From Candidatus Omnitrophica bacterium CG1_02_40_15 (GTDB lineage: Bacteria; Omnitrophota; Gorgyraeia; Gorgyraeales; Gorgyraeaceae), in the NCBI GenBank assembly GCA_001871815.1, contig MNVP01000028.1, positions 1 through 9,500 of the forward strand: a stretch of DNA of 9,500 bases, written 5' to 3'. A program made the translations under genes and the position numbers. A model generated the notes under the pieces. It saw only the letters and a program-made list of their open reading frames with translations, was not told the origin of the DNA and did no database searches. How positions within the stretch are numbered: the stretch's first letter is position 1; every line of letters begins with the position of its first letter. This document shows, piece by piece, positions 1-6,064 of the stretch.

Positions 1-176
1 TGCGGCAACAGGTATCGTATAGGACAGAATTGGTGCCTTTACTTGCAACTTAATGGATAGCATATGCGATTTTACCGAAAAAAATAAGGATATTGAAAGG
101 CAATAACAGTTCGGAAACAGTTATTTTAGATAAAAAATGCCTTGAAATTGAATTGTCGGACAGCCTCGCCGCCCAC
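1..176. other. Left flank, no supported gene
   Basis: No convincing gene is visible. A forward frame runs from 23 to a TAA at 104-106 and could be the 3' end of a broken gene, but a TAG at 20-22 precedes it. A reverse frame from an ATG at 63-61 is open to the window edge for 21 codons and lacks a good ribosome binding site. A nested imperfect inverted repeat, with arms AAGGCA (97-102) and TGCCTT (138-143) around AATAAC (102-107) and GTTATT (120-125), could form a hairpin. It has no T-tract after it, so I do not call a terminator. Confidence 0.4.
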
Positions 177-402
177 CGCCGCAGATGCCTGCGTCCTCGC
201 CGAATATGTAAGTAACAGCTCTTGTCCGCTATCCCGCCTATACTCCTGTGAAAAACACCCGCGACAGCGGGATGCCGAACCGCCTCAATGCTTCCCCGAA
301 TAAAGCAAAATCTTCCGCCCTATACCACAAAGGTGCGAGGCGCGCCGCCAAAACTTAGCATATCTAAAACCTTAAAAGAACAGGAAAAATTGCTTTATTT
401 TT
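177..402 (-). repeat. Left arm of a long inverted repeat
   Basis: The reverse complement of this stretch matches 5829-6064 almost base for base: about ten substitutions, one single-base indel and one 11-bp tandem duplication present only in the right arm. The match stops sharply at 402 (inner side) and 177 (outer side). The arm is GC-richer than the segment it bounds. It contains an internal inverted pair (ATCCCGC/GCGGGAT type) separated by about 30 bases. The two arms share one open frame for about 37 codons, but every difference in that part is non-synonymous, and the left copy then meets stops, so I read it as a non-coding dispersed repeat and not a gene. It encodes no visible transposase. 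Confidence 0.9.
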
Positions 403-416
403 AATCGAGATTGTTA

Positions 417-478
417 TATAATATCATAAGTAAAGCTAATCGAATATACTACTATAAAAATACTATCATAAATAGTAG
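417..478 (+). promoter_or_regulatory. Candidate promoter and operator of the xre-mntA-hepT operon
   Basis: A consensus -10 hexamer TATAAT lies at 417-422, just inside the inner end of the left arm; the matching -35 position would fall within the arm itself, where only a weak TTTATT is seen. A second -10-like TATACT is at 445-450. Between these and the start codon is an inverted repeat, CTACTAT (449-455) and ATAGTAG (472-478), that would suit a dimeric Xre repressor controlling its own operon. The motifs are seen in the sequence; the regulatory role is inferred. Confidence 0.4.
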
Positions 479-496
479 GAGTGTCAAGGTTTAATT

Positions 497-721
497 ATGC
501 TTGCGGAAAATATAAGAAAACTAAGGATTAAAAAAGGGTTGTCGCAGGAGAAACTCGCCCGTCTTGCAGACATTTCTAACAATACCCTTATAAAAATTGA
601 GCAGGGAATTGCAAAAGGGCCTACTATTACCACGGTCACCAAAATAGCTTCTGCTCTGGGAGTTTCTATTGATGAATTGGTAAGAGTAAACAGGGAGAAA
701 AGACATGAAAAAAGATATTGA
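497..721 (+). CDS. Xre/Cro-type helix-turn-helix regulator
   Basis: A 74-residue protein that is almost entirely one HTH_3 (Xre/lambda Cro) domain, residues about 5-62, with the typical pattern IRKLRIKKGLSQEKLARLA, then a recognition helix around SNNTLIKIEQG and the closing ALGVSIDEL helix. It should be a cytoplasmic DNA-binding dimer. The ATG is preceded by CAAGG (485-489) at a spacing of 7. Its last 17 bases overlap the start of the nucleotidyltransferase gene, so the two are probably translationally coupled. Small Xre proteins of this kind commonly repress toxin-antitoxin operons; here a dyad at 449-478 upstream is the candidate operator. It could instead act as an antitoxin partner, but the mntA-hepT pair behind it does not need one. 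Confidence 0.85.
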   Translation: MLAENIRKLRIKKGLSQEKLARLADISNNTLIKIEQGIAKGPTITTVTKIASALGVSIDELVRVNREKRHEKRY

Positions 722-992
722 TAAAGTAAAACAAAAAATTCTTCCAATACTGCAAGGGTATGGAGTCGAAAAAGTAGCCCTTTTTGGCTCATGTGTTCGA
801 GACGAGATGAAAGAGGACAGCGATATTGATATATTAGTGGAGATTAAAAAGGATATCAGCCTGCTTGATTTTGTAGGGCTTAAACAAAAAATCGAAGAGG
901 CATTGGGACGAAAAGTAGATTTGGTGGAATACGATACCCTTAAACCCCTTCTCAGAGAGAGGATATTAAAAGAACAGGTGGTGCTCTTATGA
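705..992 (+). CDS. mntA: MntA-type minimal nucleotidyltransferase (antitoxin)
   Basis: A 95-residue stand-alone DNA polymerase beta-like nucleotidyltransferase. The signature GSx10DxD is complete: G28-S29, then D40 and D42, with the third metal-binding carboxylate at D72 in KVDLVEYD. All three catalytic acids are therefore present. In studied MntA-HepT systems the MNT protein transfers AMP groups to a tyrosine of the HEPN toxin and so silences it; that role is inferred here from family and neighbourhood. The start has a strong ribosome site, AGGGAGA at 691-697, and lies inside the xre gene. The stop codon overlaps the hepT start in an ATGA, the usual arrangement for tight stoichiometric coupling. 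Length fits the family. Confidence 0.9.
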   Translation: MKKDIDKVKQKILPILQGYGVEKVALFGSCVRDEMKEDSDIDILVEIKKDISLLDFVGLKQKIEEALGRKVDLVEYDTLKPLLRERILKEQVVLL

Positions 993-1345
993 AAAGAGAT
1001 GCGCGGGTATATATCGAGGATATTTTAGAGGCCATAACAAAAATAGAAGAGTACATGAAAGAACTTAAGACTGATGAAGGGTTTTATAGCAATACCCAGA
1101 TTCAGGACGCTGTTTTAAGACGGTTAGAGATCATTGGCGAAGCTGTTAAAAACGTTCCACAAGAATTCCGAGACCGATATCCGGATATCCCCTGGAAACA
1201 AATCGCGGGCATGAGAGATATCCTTATTCATGAATACTTCGGGGTAAATCTGAAACGGGCTCTAAAGGTTGTAAAAGAAGACATGGTCGATTTAAAGGCA
1301 AAGATTCTAAAAATAAGGCAGGATATGGGCGCTTGCGGGAGGTAA
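989..1345 (+). CDS. hepT: HepT-like HEPN ribonuclease toxin (DUF86)
   Basis: A 118-residue all-helical HEPN protein of the DUF86/HepT type. The catalytic Rx4-6H motif is present as R76-DILI-H81, followed by E82-Y83, so the RNase active site and the tyrosine that is AMPylated in characterised homologues are both intact. RRLEIIGEAVKN and the W-KQIAGMRD stretch are typical of the family. It is expected to cleave RNA and stop growth when the MntA partner is lost or overridden, for example during phage attack. It overlaps mntA by 4 bases. Its last codons (about 1337-1343) also carry the Shine-Dalgarno sequence GGGAGGT of the following lipoprotein gene, which starts two bases after this stop. Confidence 0.9.
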   Translation: MKRDARVYIEDILEAITKIEEYMKELKTDEGFYSNTQIQDAVLRRLEIIGEAVKNVPQEFRDRYPDIPWKQIAGMRDILIHEYFGVNLKRALKVVKEDMVDLKAKILKIRQDMGACGR

Positions 1346-1347
1346 TT

Positions 1348-1743
1348 ATGCGAAAGATAATTGGTTTATTAGCGTTGGTGATCTTAGTTAGTGGGTGCGC
1401 TACGGGACAGCTTGCTTGGAGACCAGAGGAGAGAGCAATAATAACCAATCGGGAATTCCCCTTTGCCTACGAGAAGGTATTTGACGCAGTATTAATAACT
1501 TTTGAAGACAATGGTTACCCTATAATAAATATTGATAAAATAAACGGGATAGTTAACACTGATTATAAATCAGCCGGGGGTGCTGTATTCGGAACAGGCA
1601 AAACCAAACTAAATGCAAGGATAACCAAGGTGGAAGATAATATTACGAAGGTAAACTTAAATTTACATTGTGAAGGGTATTCCGCCACATTAGGAGTTCC
1701 CATTACAGACGATTTTATAGATAAAAAACATTATGAGTCGTGA
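1348..1743 (+). CDS. Small lipoprotein, probably shortened by an in-frame TGA
   Basis: A protein of 131 residues with a classical lipoprotein signal: MRK, a hydrophobic core, and the lipobox V-S-G-C with the acylated cysteine at position 17. I chose ATG 1348 over an upstream in-frame TTG (1333) because GGGAGGT sits at 1337-1343. The mature part has an alternating strand and helix pattern (FPFAYEKVFDAVLITFEDNG, then a DKINGIVNTDY strand) reminiscent of the BamC-like or DUF3568-type folds of small outer-membrane lipoproteins, but I cannot assign a family. The TGA stop at 1741 is followed in the same frame by FDAISERLNQ and a TAG at 1774-1776, which reads like the natural C-terminal helix, so ten terminal residues plus one substituted codon seem to have been lost. 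Function unknown. Confidence 0.75.
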   Translation: MRKIIGLLALVILVSGCATGQLAWRPEERAIITNREFPFAYEKVFDAVLITFEDNGYPIINIDKINGIVNTDYKSAGGAVFGTGKTKLNARITKVEDNITKVNLNLHCEGYSATLGVPITDDFIDKKHYES

Positions 1744-1841
1744 TTTGATGCGATATCAGAGAGGTTAAATCAATAGATAATGCTCTTTTTTATTACGCCG
1801 TAAAAATAATTGTTAAAAGTTAAAAATCAGGAGGCATTATT

Positions 1842-2114
1842 ATGAAGTTGAGTTCGGAGACAGAAAAAAAACTTGATGCATGGGTAAAAGTAGATACTTG
1901 GCATACAAATCATGTATTGGATATGGATCGATGGTATGATTTTGTTAATCAATACCAGAGAGATCATGGTTATAGCATTGATGAATCTGCTCTGTGAGAA
2001 ATTATCGAAAGGAAAGTTGAGGGCGGGGTTAATGAGTCGCTAAGAGAAGAAATAAGAACTCGAATTTCTTTGGCATATAATATTCTCGATTTTCTTAAGA
2101 GAACGGGAAGATAA
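1842..2114 (+). pseudogene. Integron-cassette ORF, unknown function, split by TGA
   Basis: A strong ribosome site AGGAGG (1829-1834) precedes ATG 1842. The frame encodes MKLSSETEKKLDAWVKVDTW and onward, meets a TGA at codon 52 (1995-1997), then continues with helical sequence (EIIERKVEGGVNESLREEIR... LDFLKRTGR) to a TAA at 2112-2114. Read through, it is a 90-residue soluble helical protein rich in acidic and aromatic residues. The TGA could come from a TGG or CGA codon. That the second half is a real part of the gene is supported by the attC-like site that begins 7 bases after the TAA, where cassette ORFs normally end. I do not recognise a domain. As it stands the product would be a 51-residue fragment. 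Confidence 0.65.
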
Positions 2115-2120
2115 TTTCTC

Positions 2121-2192
2121 CTAACAGTCGCATCAACTCGGACTGGCAATTTCATTGCGCTCTATTGTCAGCAGGTTAAGCGGGACATTATG
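2121..2192 (+). other. Integron attC-like recombination site
   Basis: The 72-bp stretch has the layout of an integron attC site. It opens with CTAACA (R''-like, 2121-2126), has the L''-like block CGCATCAACTCGGAC (2129-2143), an apical stem CTGGCAAT (2143-2150) paired with ATTGTCAG (2164-2171, one G-T wobble), then the L'-like block CAGGTTAAGCGGG (2172-2184) and a degenerate R' CATTATG (2186-2192) where GTTAGG or GTTATG is usual. CGC 2129-2131 pairs with GCG 2180-2182, and AAC 2135-2137 pairs with GTT 2175-2177, leaving extrahelical bases as in real attC sites. It lies directly after the cassette ORF, as expected. The mutated R' core suggests that it no longer recombines efficiently. Confidence 0.7.
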
Positions 2193-2213
2193 TCAAAAAA
2201 AAGGAGAACCGGA

Positions 2214-2704
2214 ATGCAAGCGGCAAGGAAAATCTTTTATGTTTTGGTAATCATATTAGCTACCAGGAGCATAGCGTTAGCAAGTGATGTAAGGGGTACA
2301 ATAGGGGTTATTTTGAAAAGTGGCGATATAAAGTATGGCGCAAAAGTAGATGTGTATTTGACAACTAAAGAAGTATCGGTTCAGGCTATAGGAAGCGAAA
2401 GCTCATACAGCAACGCTTATGGTTACGAGAAGGCATTATTAGACTCGTTTTTTACGGTCTTCAAACAAGTACAACTGGAAATGAACAGTGCCGATTATGT
2501 TAAACAATTAACCAAGACTGACCTCAGTGGTAAATTTAGCTTTAAAGATGTAAGTCCAGGCAAATATTTTATCGTTGTAACGTTTCCCACAACAATAGCA
2601 ATGCACAAAGTTTTTGGCAGTTACCTGTAGTGGTAGAGAACAAGGATATAGAGGTTGAATTGAGCAATGACAACATGGCACTGCCGCCGTACTATGAAAG
2701 GTGA
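2214..2704 (+). pseudogene. Secreted beta-sandwich-like protein, frameshifted
   Basis: ATG 2214 is chosen because AAGGAGA (2201-2207) precedes it; an in-frame ATG at 2190 lies inside the attC-like site. The product has a Sec signal peptide (AARK, hydrophobic IFYVLVIILAT, cleavage after SIALA). The mature part ends in the pattern TDLSGKFSFKDVSPGKYFIV, typical of carboxypeptidase-regulatory-like or Cna-B-like Ig-fold domains, so a periplasmic or surface binding role is plausible. In the current frame it stops at TAG 2628-2630. One missing T in the T5 run at 2611-2615 would restore a frame that continues as WQLPVVVENKDIEVELSNDN and ends in PPYYER with TGA at 2702-2704, completing the last beta strands. 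I therefore treat it as a frameshifted gene of about 162 residues. Confidence 0.7.
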
Positions 2705-2716
2705 GAGGCCTACAAT

Positions 2717-2759
2717 CTACAGATATAACTGAGAATGAACGAAATCTGTATATCTGTGG
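2717..2759. other. Intergenic hairpin before the membrane-protein gene
   Basis: CTACAGATATA (2717-2727) can pair over 11 positions with TATATCTGTGG (2749-2759), with a single G-T wobble and a 21-base loop. It sits in the 146-base gap between the secreted-protein gene and the membrane-protein gene. There is no T-run after the 3' arm, so it is more likely an operator, an RNA processing site or a chance structure than a terminator. Confidence 0.35.
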
Positions 2760-2850
2760 GTGACATGGAGCGTGATTTTCACATGGAAAAAGGAAATGCT
2801 CTCGAATTGCAAATTGATATAGGTTGCTTTTTTATTTTAGGAGAAGATAT

Positions 2851-3278
2851 ATGGATTGGCAAACTTTAAGAAGAGATAGTGGATTAGTAATGTTGATTGT
2901 TGTAGGTCTCTTTGTAGCTTTAGGCTTTTTTGTTTTTTGGTTAGCTTTTAAACTAATTCTTATGGGGGTAAGAGGAGAATTTACAATATTGGCAGGATTT
3001 GAAGGAATGAGTTTATATATTACCAGTATTTCTCCAGGGATATTTTTAATAATTGCGATTGCTTTTATTTTATGGAAAGCCTTGCCATGTGTTTTACATC
3101 CAAGGCAATGCTGATTATACGGATGAAAAAGGTAATCTTATAGCGAGCTGGGTGGAAGCTTTAGCTGTAACAGGCACTGTTTCTGAAAAAAATAGCCTCT
3201 ATCGACAAGAATGATTTATGGAAACTTTCTGCTACAGCACCACTTCGGGAGGAGGCCTTATATGCAAGTAATAATTAG
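2851..3278 (+). pseudogene. Two-helix membrane protein with outer domain, frameshifted twice
   Basis: Start ATG 2851 follows AGGAGA (2839-2844). The first 75 or so residues contain two transmembrane segments (GLVMLIVVGLFVALGFFVFW and a second around SPGIFLIIAIAFILW). In the present frame the protein ends at TGA 3112-3114 after a poor-looking tail. A +1 shift somewhere in about 3065-3090 opens a frame reading CHVFYIQGNADYTDEKGNLI and then ASWVEALAVTGTVSE. A second +1 shift at the A7 run 3186-3192 leads to IASIDKNDLWKLSATAPLRE and on to a TAG at 3276-3278. Read this way, the gene is about 141 codons and overlaps the PDZ-YbjQ gene by 17 bases, as an operon neighbour would. Unknown family; as the sequence stands it is broken. 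Confidence 0.65.
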
Positions 3279-3873
3279 AAGAATTGAAAAAGGAAGTCTT
3301 GCAGAAGAGTCAGGTCTTATAATATATGATAGAGTAGTTAAAATAGCAGATAAAGTCTCTTCCGATGTAAATAATGCTATAGAATTGGTAAAGAATAGTG
3401 ATAAATCTAAGCCTTTGGAGATAGAGGTCATAAGAGATAATAAAAATTTAAAATTCCCTGTAAAATGGACACATGGGAAGGATAAAATCGGCGTAGATTT
3501 TGGAATATATATGATTGTAACAACTACAGATACAATTCAGGGGAAGACTATAAAATCATATTTAGGAATTGTAAATGGAATTACTGTAACGGGGTTTGGA
3601 GCAGTTAGGGAATTTCTTTCTGGATTCACAGATACACTTGGAGGACGTTCTGGTTCTTATGAGAAGGAATATAGGGACGCAAAAGAAATAGTCTTGAATA
3701 ATTTAAAAAAAGAGGCTTTAAGATTATCAGCCGACGCTGTTGTAAGTATTAAATTAGATTATGAGAATATTTCCTCAAAGGGCGGTTCGTTCATTATGGT
3801 TACAGCAACGGGGACAGCGGTAAAGTTAGAAGATGTTTTCGAAGATGATAGGAAAAATACTAAGGAGATATAA
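3262..3873 (+). CDS. PDZ domain fused to a YbjQ (UPF0145) domain
   Basis: A 203-residue protein of two parts. Residues about 1-70 look like a PDZ domain lacking its first strand: IEKGSLAEESGLIIYDRVVK, then SSDVNNAIELVKNS and a closing EIEVIRDNKNLKFPVKW strand. Residues about 84-190 are a full-length YbjQ/UPF0145 domain with hallmark stretches MIVTTTDTIQGKTIKSYLGI, a G-GRSGSYEKEYRDAKEI segment, ALRLSADAVVSI and the glycine-rich end GGSFIMVTATGTAVKL. The YbjQ part begins with a methionine where free-standing family members start. ATG 3262 is preferred over an upstream in-frame start at 3211 because GGAGG (3251-3255) lies 6 bases before it. No signal peptide or membrane segment is seen. YbjQ proteins form oligomers of uncertain function, once proposed to bind metals; the PDZ domain suggests tethering to a C-terminal peptide of a partner. 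Confidence 0.85.
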   Translation: MQVIIRRIEKGSLAEESGLIIYDRVVKIADKVSSDVNNAIELVKNSDKSKPLEIEVIRDNKNLKFPVKWTHGKDKIGVDFGIYMIVTTTDTIQGKTIKSYLGIVNGITVTGFGAVREFLSGFTDTLGGRSGSYEKEYRDAKEIVLNNLKKEALRLSADAVVSIKLDYENISSKGGSFIMVTATGTAVKLEDVFEDDRKNTKEI

Positions 3874-3936
3874 GGCAATCTTGGCATAATATCGAGATTA
3901 CTTTTTTACTCAGAAAGGTTTACGGAGATACCGCTT

Positions 3937-5619
3937 ATGTCGAGTTATTGGCAAACTGTGGTTCGTCATGAAGGATTGAATAAGGTCAAGGTTATCAAAG
4001 GTGTAGATAAATATCATGTTGAATTAAGGGCCGCAATGGTGAGGCGTTCTTGGGATGAAATGTGGGAAAGAAAACAAGAGTTAGAAAGAAAAAAACAAGA
4101 ACGAGAATCTAAAATAATGTTATGGGATAAAAACAAAGATTCAGCAGTCCAAAGAACAGAAGAAGCGGAGATTGCTATTAAAGAGATGGAAGACTTGCTT
4201 AAAAATGCCGTCAAGGCTAATAAAATCTATAGCTGGGATTATTTATTGGACTATTCAGAGTTTTCAAAAGAGAAGCCGAAAAAAGGTAAAACTTTGGAAA
4301 TACCAAAAGAGCCATCTAAAACGGAATCAAGATTTAAGCCTAATTTTAATTTTCTTGATATAGTTTTTTCTTCTATGAGGCAAGAGAAAGACGCAAAAGC
4401 TAACAATTTATTTTTAAAAGAACATTTAAAATGGGAAAAAGAATGCGAAAATATCAATTTAAAAAATAAGAGAACCACCGAACAGCACGAGAAGAATCTA
4501 ATAGAATGGGAGAGAGGCAAGCAGGAATATATCAAGGAAAGGGATAAGAAAAATGAGAAACATTTACAATTTAAAGAAAAATATTTCAAAAAAGACACAT
4601 CCTCAATAGTTTATTACTATGAGATGATTTTGTCTAAACTTGAATATCCAGAGACGTTCCCTCAAGAATATTATCTTGATTACAATCTCGAAACGGGTGT
4701 ATTAATAATAGATTATTTTTTACCGTTAAAAGAAGGCATCTCTAATTTAAAAGAAGTTGAATATATTAAGTCTCAAATTAAATTTAAAGAAGTATTCTTA
4801 TCTGAGTCAGCTTTGAATAAATTGTACGATAGTGTTTTATATCAGATTACACTAAGAACCATTCATGAAATTTATAAACACGATACAGTCGATTATATTT
4901 CTTCAGTTATAGTTAATGGTTTCGTAAGATTCACAAACAAAGCAAGCGGTAAAGAAGCTACCGCATGTATTCTTTCTATACAATCAGAGAGAGACGAGTT
5001 TTTGAAAATTAATTTAGAAAAAATAGACCCGAAGACTTGTTTTAAAGCTTTAAAGGGCATTGGAAGTAGCAAGCTTCATGGACTAGCGCCTATTCCGCCT
5101 ATTGCAAGAATTAATAGAGAAGATGATAGATTTGTAGATGCATATTCTGTTGCTGATTCAATAGATGATAAAACTAATATTGCAGCAATGGACTGGCAAG
5201 ATTTTGAAAATTTAATAAGAGAATTGTTTGAGAAGGAATTTGGTTCAGTTGGTGGTGAAGTTAAAATCACTCGCGCAAGTCATGATGAGGGGGTAGATGC
5301 TGTTGTATTTGATCCCGACCCTATAAGAGGAGGTAAAATCATAATACAGGCTAAAAGATATACTAATACTGTAGGCGTTGCTTCTGTTCGTGATTTATAT
5401 GGTACCGTTGTTAATGAAGGAGCAATAAAAGGTATCCTTGTTACTACCGCAGATTATGGTCCAGACGCATATAATTTTGCTAAAGACAAACCGTTGACGC
5501 TATTAAATGGAAATAATCTATTGCATTTACTAGGTAAACATGGTCATAGAGCAAAGATTGACATTAAAGAGGCAAAGAAAATTATAGCAGAACAGGAAAG
5601 GATGCGAAAGGTTGCTTAA
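3937..5619 (+). CDS. Mrr-type restriction endonuclease with long N-terminal region
   Basis: A 560-residue cytoplasmic protein. Residues about 40-90 and 165-215 are highly charged and predicted coiled coil (runs such as ERKQELERKKQERESK). A middle region of roughly 220-410 (from VYYYEMILSKLEYPETFPQE to GSSKLHGLAPIPPIARINRE) is conserved in this restriction-like family. The C-terminal Mrr_cat (PF04471) domain begins at M418 (DWQDFENLIRELFEKEFG). Its PD-(D/E)xK nuclease core is visible as E424, D454 in EGVDAVVFD and Q471-A-K473 in IIIQAKRY; Gln in place of the usual acid is normal for Mrr. Such enzymes typically cut modified foreign DNA without a partner methylase, and no methylase is seen here. 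GGAG at 3924-3927 lies 9 bases before the start. It is intact, in contrast to the genes at 1348-3278. Confidence 0.9.
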   Translation: MSSYWQTVVRHEGLNKVKVIKGVDKYHVELRAAMVRRSWDEMWERKQELERKKQERESKIMLWDKNKDSAVQRTEEAEIAIKEMEDLLKNAVKANKIYSWDYLLDYSEFSKEKPKKGKTLEIPKEPSKTESRFKPNFNFLDIVFSSMRQEKDAKANNLFLKEHLKWEKECENINLKNKRTTEQHEKNLIEWERGKQEYIKERDKKNEKHLQFKEKYFKKDTSSIVYYYEMILSKLEYPETFPQEYYLDYNLETGVLIIDYFLPLKEGISNLKEVEYIKSQIKFKEVFLSESALNKLYDSVLYQITLRTIHEIYKHDTVDYISSVIVNGFVRFTNKASGKEATACILSIQSERDEFLKINLEKIDPKTCFKALKGIGSSKLHGLAPIPPIARINREDDRFVDAYSVADSIDDKTNIAAMDWQDFENLIRELFEKEFGSVGGEVKITRASHDEGVDAVVFDPDPIRGGKIIIQAKRYTNTVGVASVRDLYGTVVNEGAIKGILVTTADYGPDAYNFAKDKPLTLLNGNNLLHLLGKHGHRAKIDIKEAKKIIAEQERMRKVA

Positions 5620-5721
5620 AATACTATGTTTTCCGTTTGAATTTCATATCGGCTTAGAATTTAAGGTGGATTTTCAAAAGACTCCATTATTTCCGGAAAA
5701 ACAATATAGTTGCAACAGTAG

Positions 5722-5757
5722 TATTGGTCAATATCCGTTTGTATCCATTGACCAATA
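5722..5757. other. Perfect 11-bp hairpin after the Mrr gene
   Basis: TATTGGTCAAT (5722-5732) and ATTGACCAATA (5747-5757) are exact reverse complements around a 14-base loop. It lies about 100 bases downstream of the endonuclease stop codon, in a 209-base gap before the right repeat arm with no credible gene. No T-tract follows on either strand, so an intrinsic terminator is doubtful. A transcript-end stabiliser, a protein-binding dyad or a recombination site are all possible. Confidence 0.5.
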
Positions 5758-5828
5758 TAGAAAATGTAATAAAAGATACGCACAAGCAATATATAATTAA
5801 TTCTGTTATAAGGGGCAAAATAATTTTG

Positions 5829-6064
5829 AAAAATAAAGCAATTTTTCCTGTTCTTTTAAAGTTCTTTTAAGGTTTTAGATATGCTAAGTTTTGGCGGCGC
5901 GCCTCGCACCTTTGTGGTATGGGGCGGAAGATTTTGCTTTATTCGGGGAAGTATTGAGGCGGTTCGGCATCCCGCCGTCGCAAGTGTTTTTCACAGGAGT
6001 TAGGCGGGATAGCGGCCGAGAGATGTCACTTAGATATTCGGCGAGGACGCAGGCATCTGCGGCG
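5829..6064 (+). repeat. Right arm of the long inverted repeat
   Basis: This is the reverse complement of 177-402 with about ten substitutions. Differences from the left arm include an 11-bp tandem duplication (TTCTTTTAAAG at 5851-5861 followed by TTCTTTTAAGG at 5862-5872), one single-base indel, and a cluster of changes at about 6015-6035. The match begins abruptly at 5829, directly after a small palindrome CAAAATAATTTTG (5816-5828), and ends at 6064 inside a larger hairpin that only this copy has. An 80-codon frame through the arm is open in this copy but not in the other, so I do not call a gene. Confidence 0.9.

Noticed and set aside
1..63. Reverse-strand frame open to the window edge
   Set aside because: Only 21 codons, no convincing ribosome site and no recognisable motif; it cannot be told from chance.
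1741..1997. UGA read as an amino acid (recoding) in two neighbouring genes
   Set aside because: TGA is used as the normal stop by xre (719-721), mntA (990-992) and the secreted-protein gene (2702-2704), Trp is encoded by TGG throughout, and no selenocysteine-type structure is obvious. Nonsense mutation is simpler.
2611..2617. Programmed -1 frameshift at the T5 run
   Set aside because: The run is not part of a two-codon slippery heptamer in the right frame (GTT cannot re-pair as AGT), no stimulatory structure is clear, and adjacent genes carry similar lesions.
5612..5800. 62-codon frame after the Mrr gene
   Set aside because: It needs a TTG start inside the Mrr end, has no ribosome site, contains a perfect hairpin and resembles no protein I know.
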